Source: JACTMJ01 sp039812845 (GTDB taxonomy: Bacteria > Acidobacteriota > Terriglobia > Bryobacterales > Bryobacteraceae). Taken from it: a stretch of DNA of 33,505 nucleotides. The position numbers were made by a program, and so were the translations under genes. The stretch's first letter is position 1. Every line of letters begins with the position of its first letter. Below are positions 33,496 through 33,505 of this stretch, one piece after another. The notes below the pieces were generated by a model. The model did not search any database. It was not told the origin of the DNA and saw nothing but the letters and a program-made list of their open reading frames with translations. The stretch is from contig JBDIBK010000034.1 of NCBI GenBank assembly GCA_039812845.1, positions 1 through 33,505 of the forward strand, written 5' to 3'.

Positions 33496-33505
33496 GCGTT
33501 CCGCC

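Overview
The window reads as chromosomal DNA of a diderm acidobacterium, most likely close to Solibacter/Bryobacter (Bryobacterales). Three lineage-typical markers support this: a secreted protein ending in the Solibacter-type C-terminal domain (TIGR03437-like, 12947-13792), a VWFA-related acidobacterial protein (27653-28666), and a very large Oar-like TonB-receptor-type beta-barrel (28666-31527). LpxD and a heptose-1-phosphate adenylyltransferase imply lipid A and LPS. The DNA is GC-rich, which produces long antisense open frames that are not genes.

Layout. The left part (1-7137) holds a small YtxH-type envelope protein, a 680-base non-coding stretch, a large secreted PIG-L/LmbE-type deacetylase, a convergent Tat-exported Gfo/Idh/MocA oxidoreductase with a clear terminator, and a two-gene biotin carboxylase/biotin carrier operon. 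A MarR regulator with a C-terminal cysteine cluster follows (7167-7808). Next comes a compact three-gene cassette (8139-10175): a TRIP13/Pch2-like AAA+ remodeler, an unrecognised 176-residue protein, and a bacterial HORMA protein, closed by a terminator. To the right lie NagA and an unusual ROK-type sugar kinase, which probably act together on N-acetylglucosamine, then the Solibacter-type secreted protein, MutY, and an exported two-repeat protein.

From 31527 leftward to 15985 a run of twelve genes lies on the minus strand: TonB-receptor-like barrel, VWFA protein, membrane coiled-coil protein, histidine kinase, response regulator, heptose adenylyltransferase, Mfd, SurA-like isomerase, YhaM-like HD nuclease, BlaI-type repressor, MotA and MotB. 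At the right edge LpxD and a LOG-family protein run on the plus strand.

The most interesting item is the TRIP13-unknown-HORMA cassette. HORMA and TRIP13 are best known in bacteria as regulators of cGAS-like CD-NTases in CBASS anti-phage systems, but no CD-NTase and no recognisable CBASS effector is encoded anywhere in this window. The cassette is therefore either an orphan remodeling switch or a different HORMA-controlled system whose client may be the unknown middle protein. No rRNA, tRNA, CRISPR array, insertion sequence or prophage was recognised.
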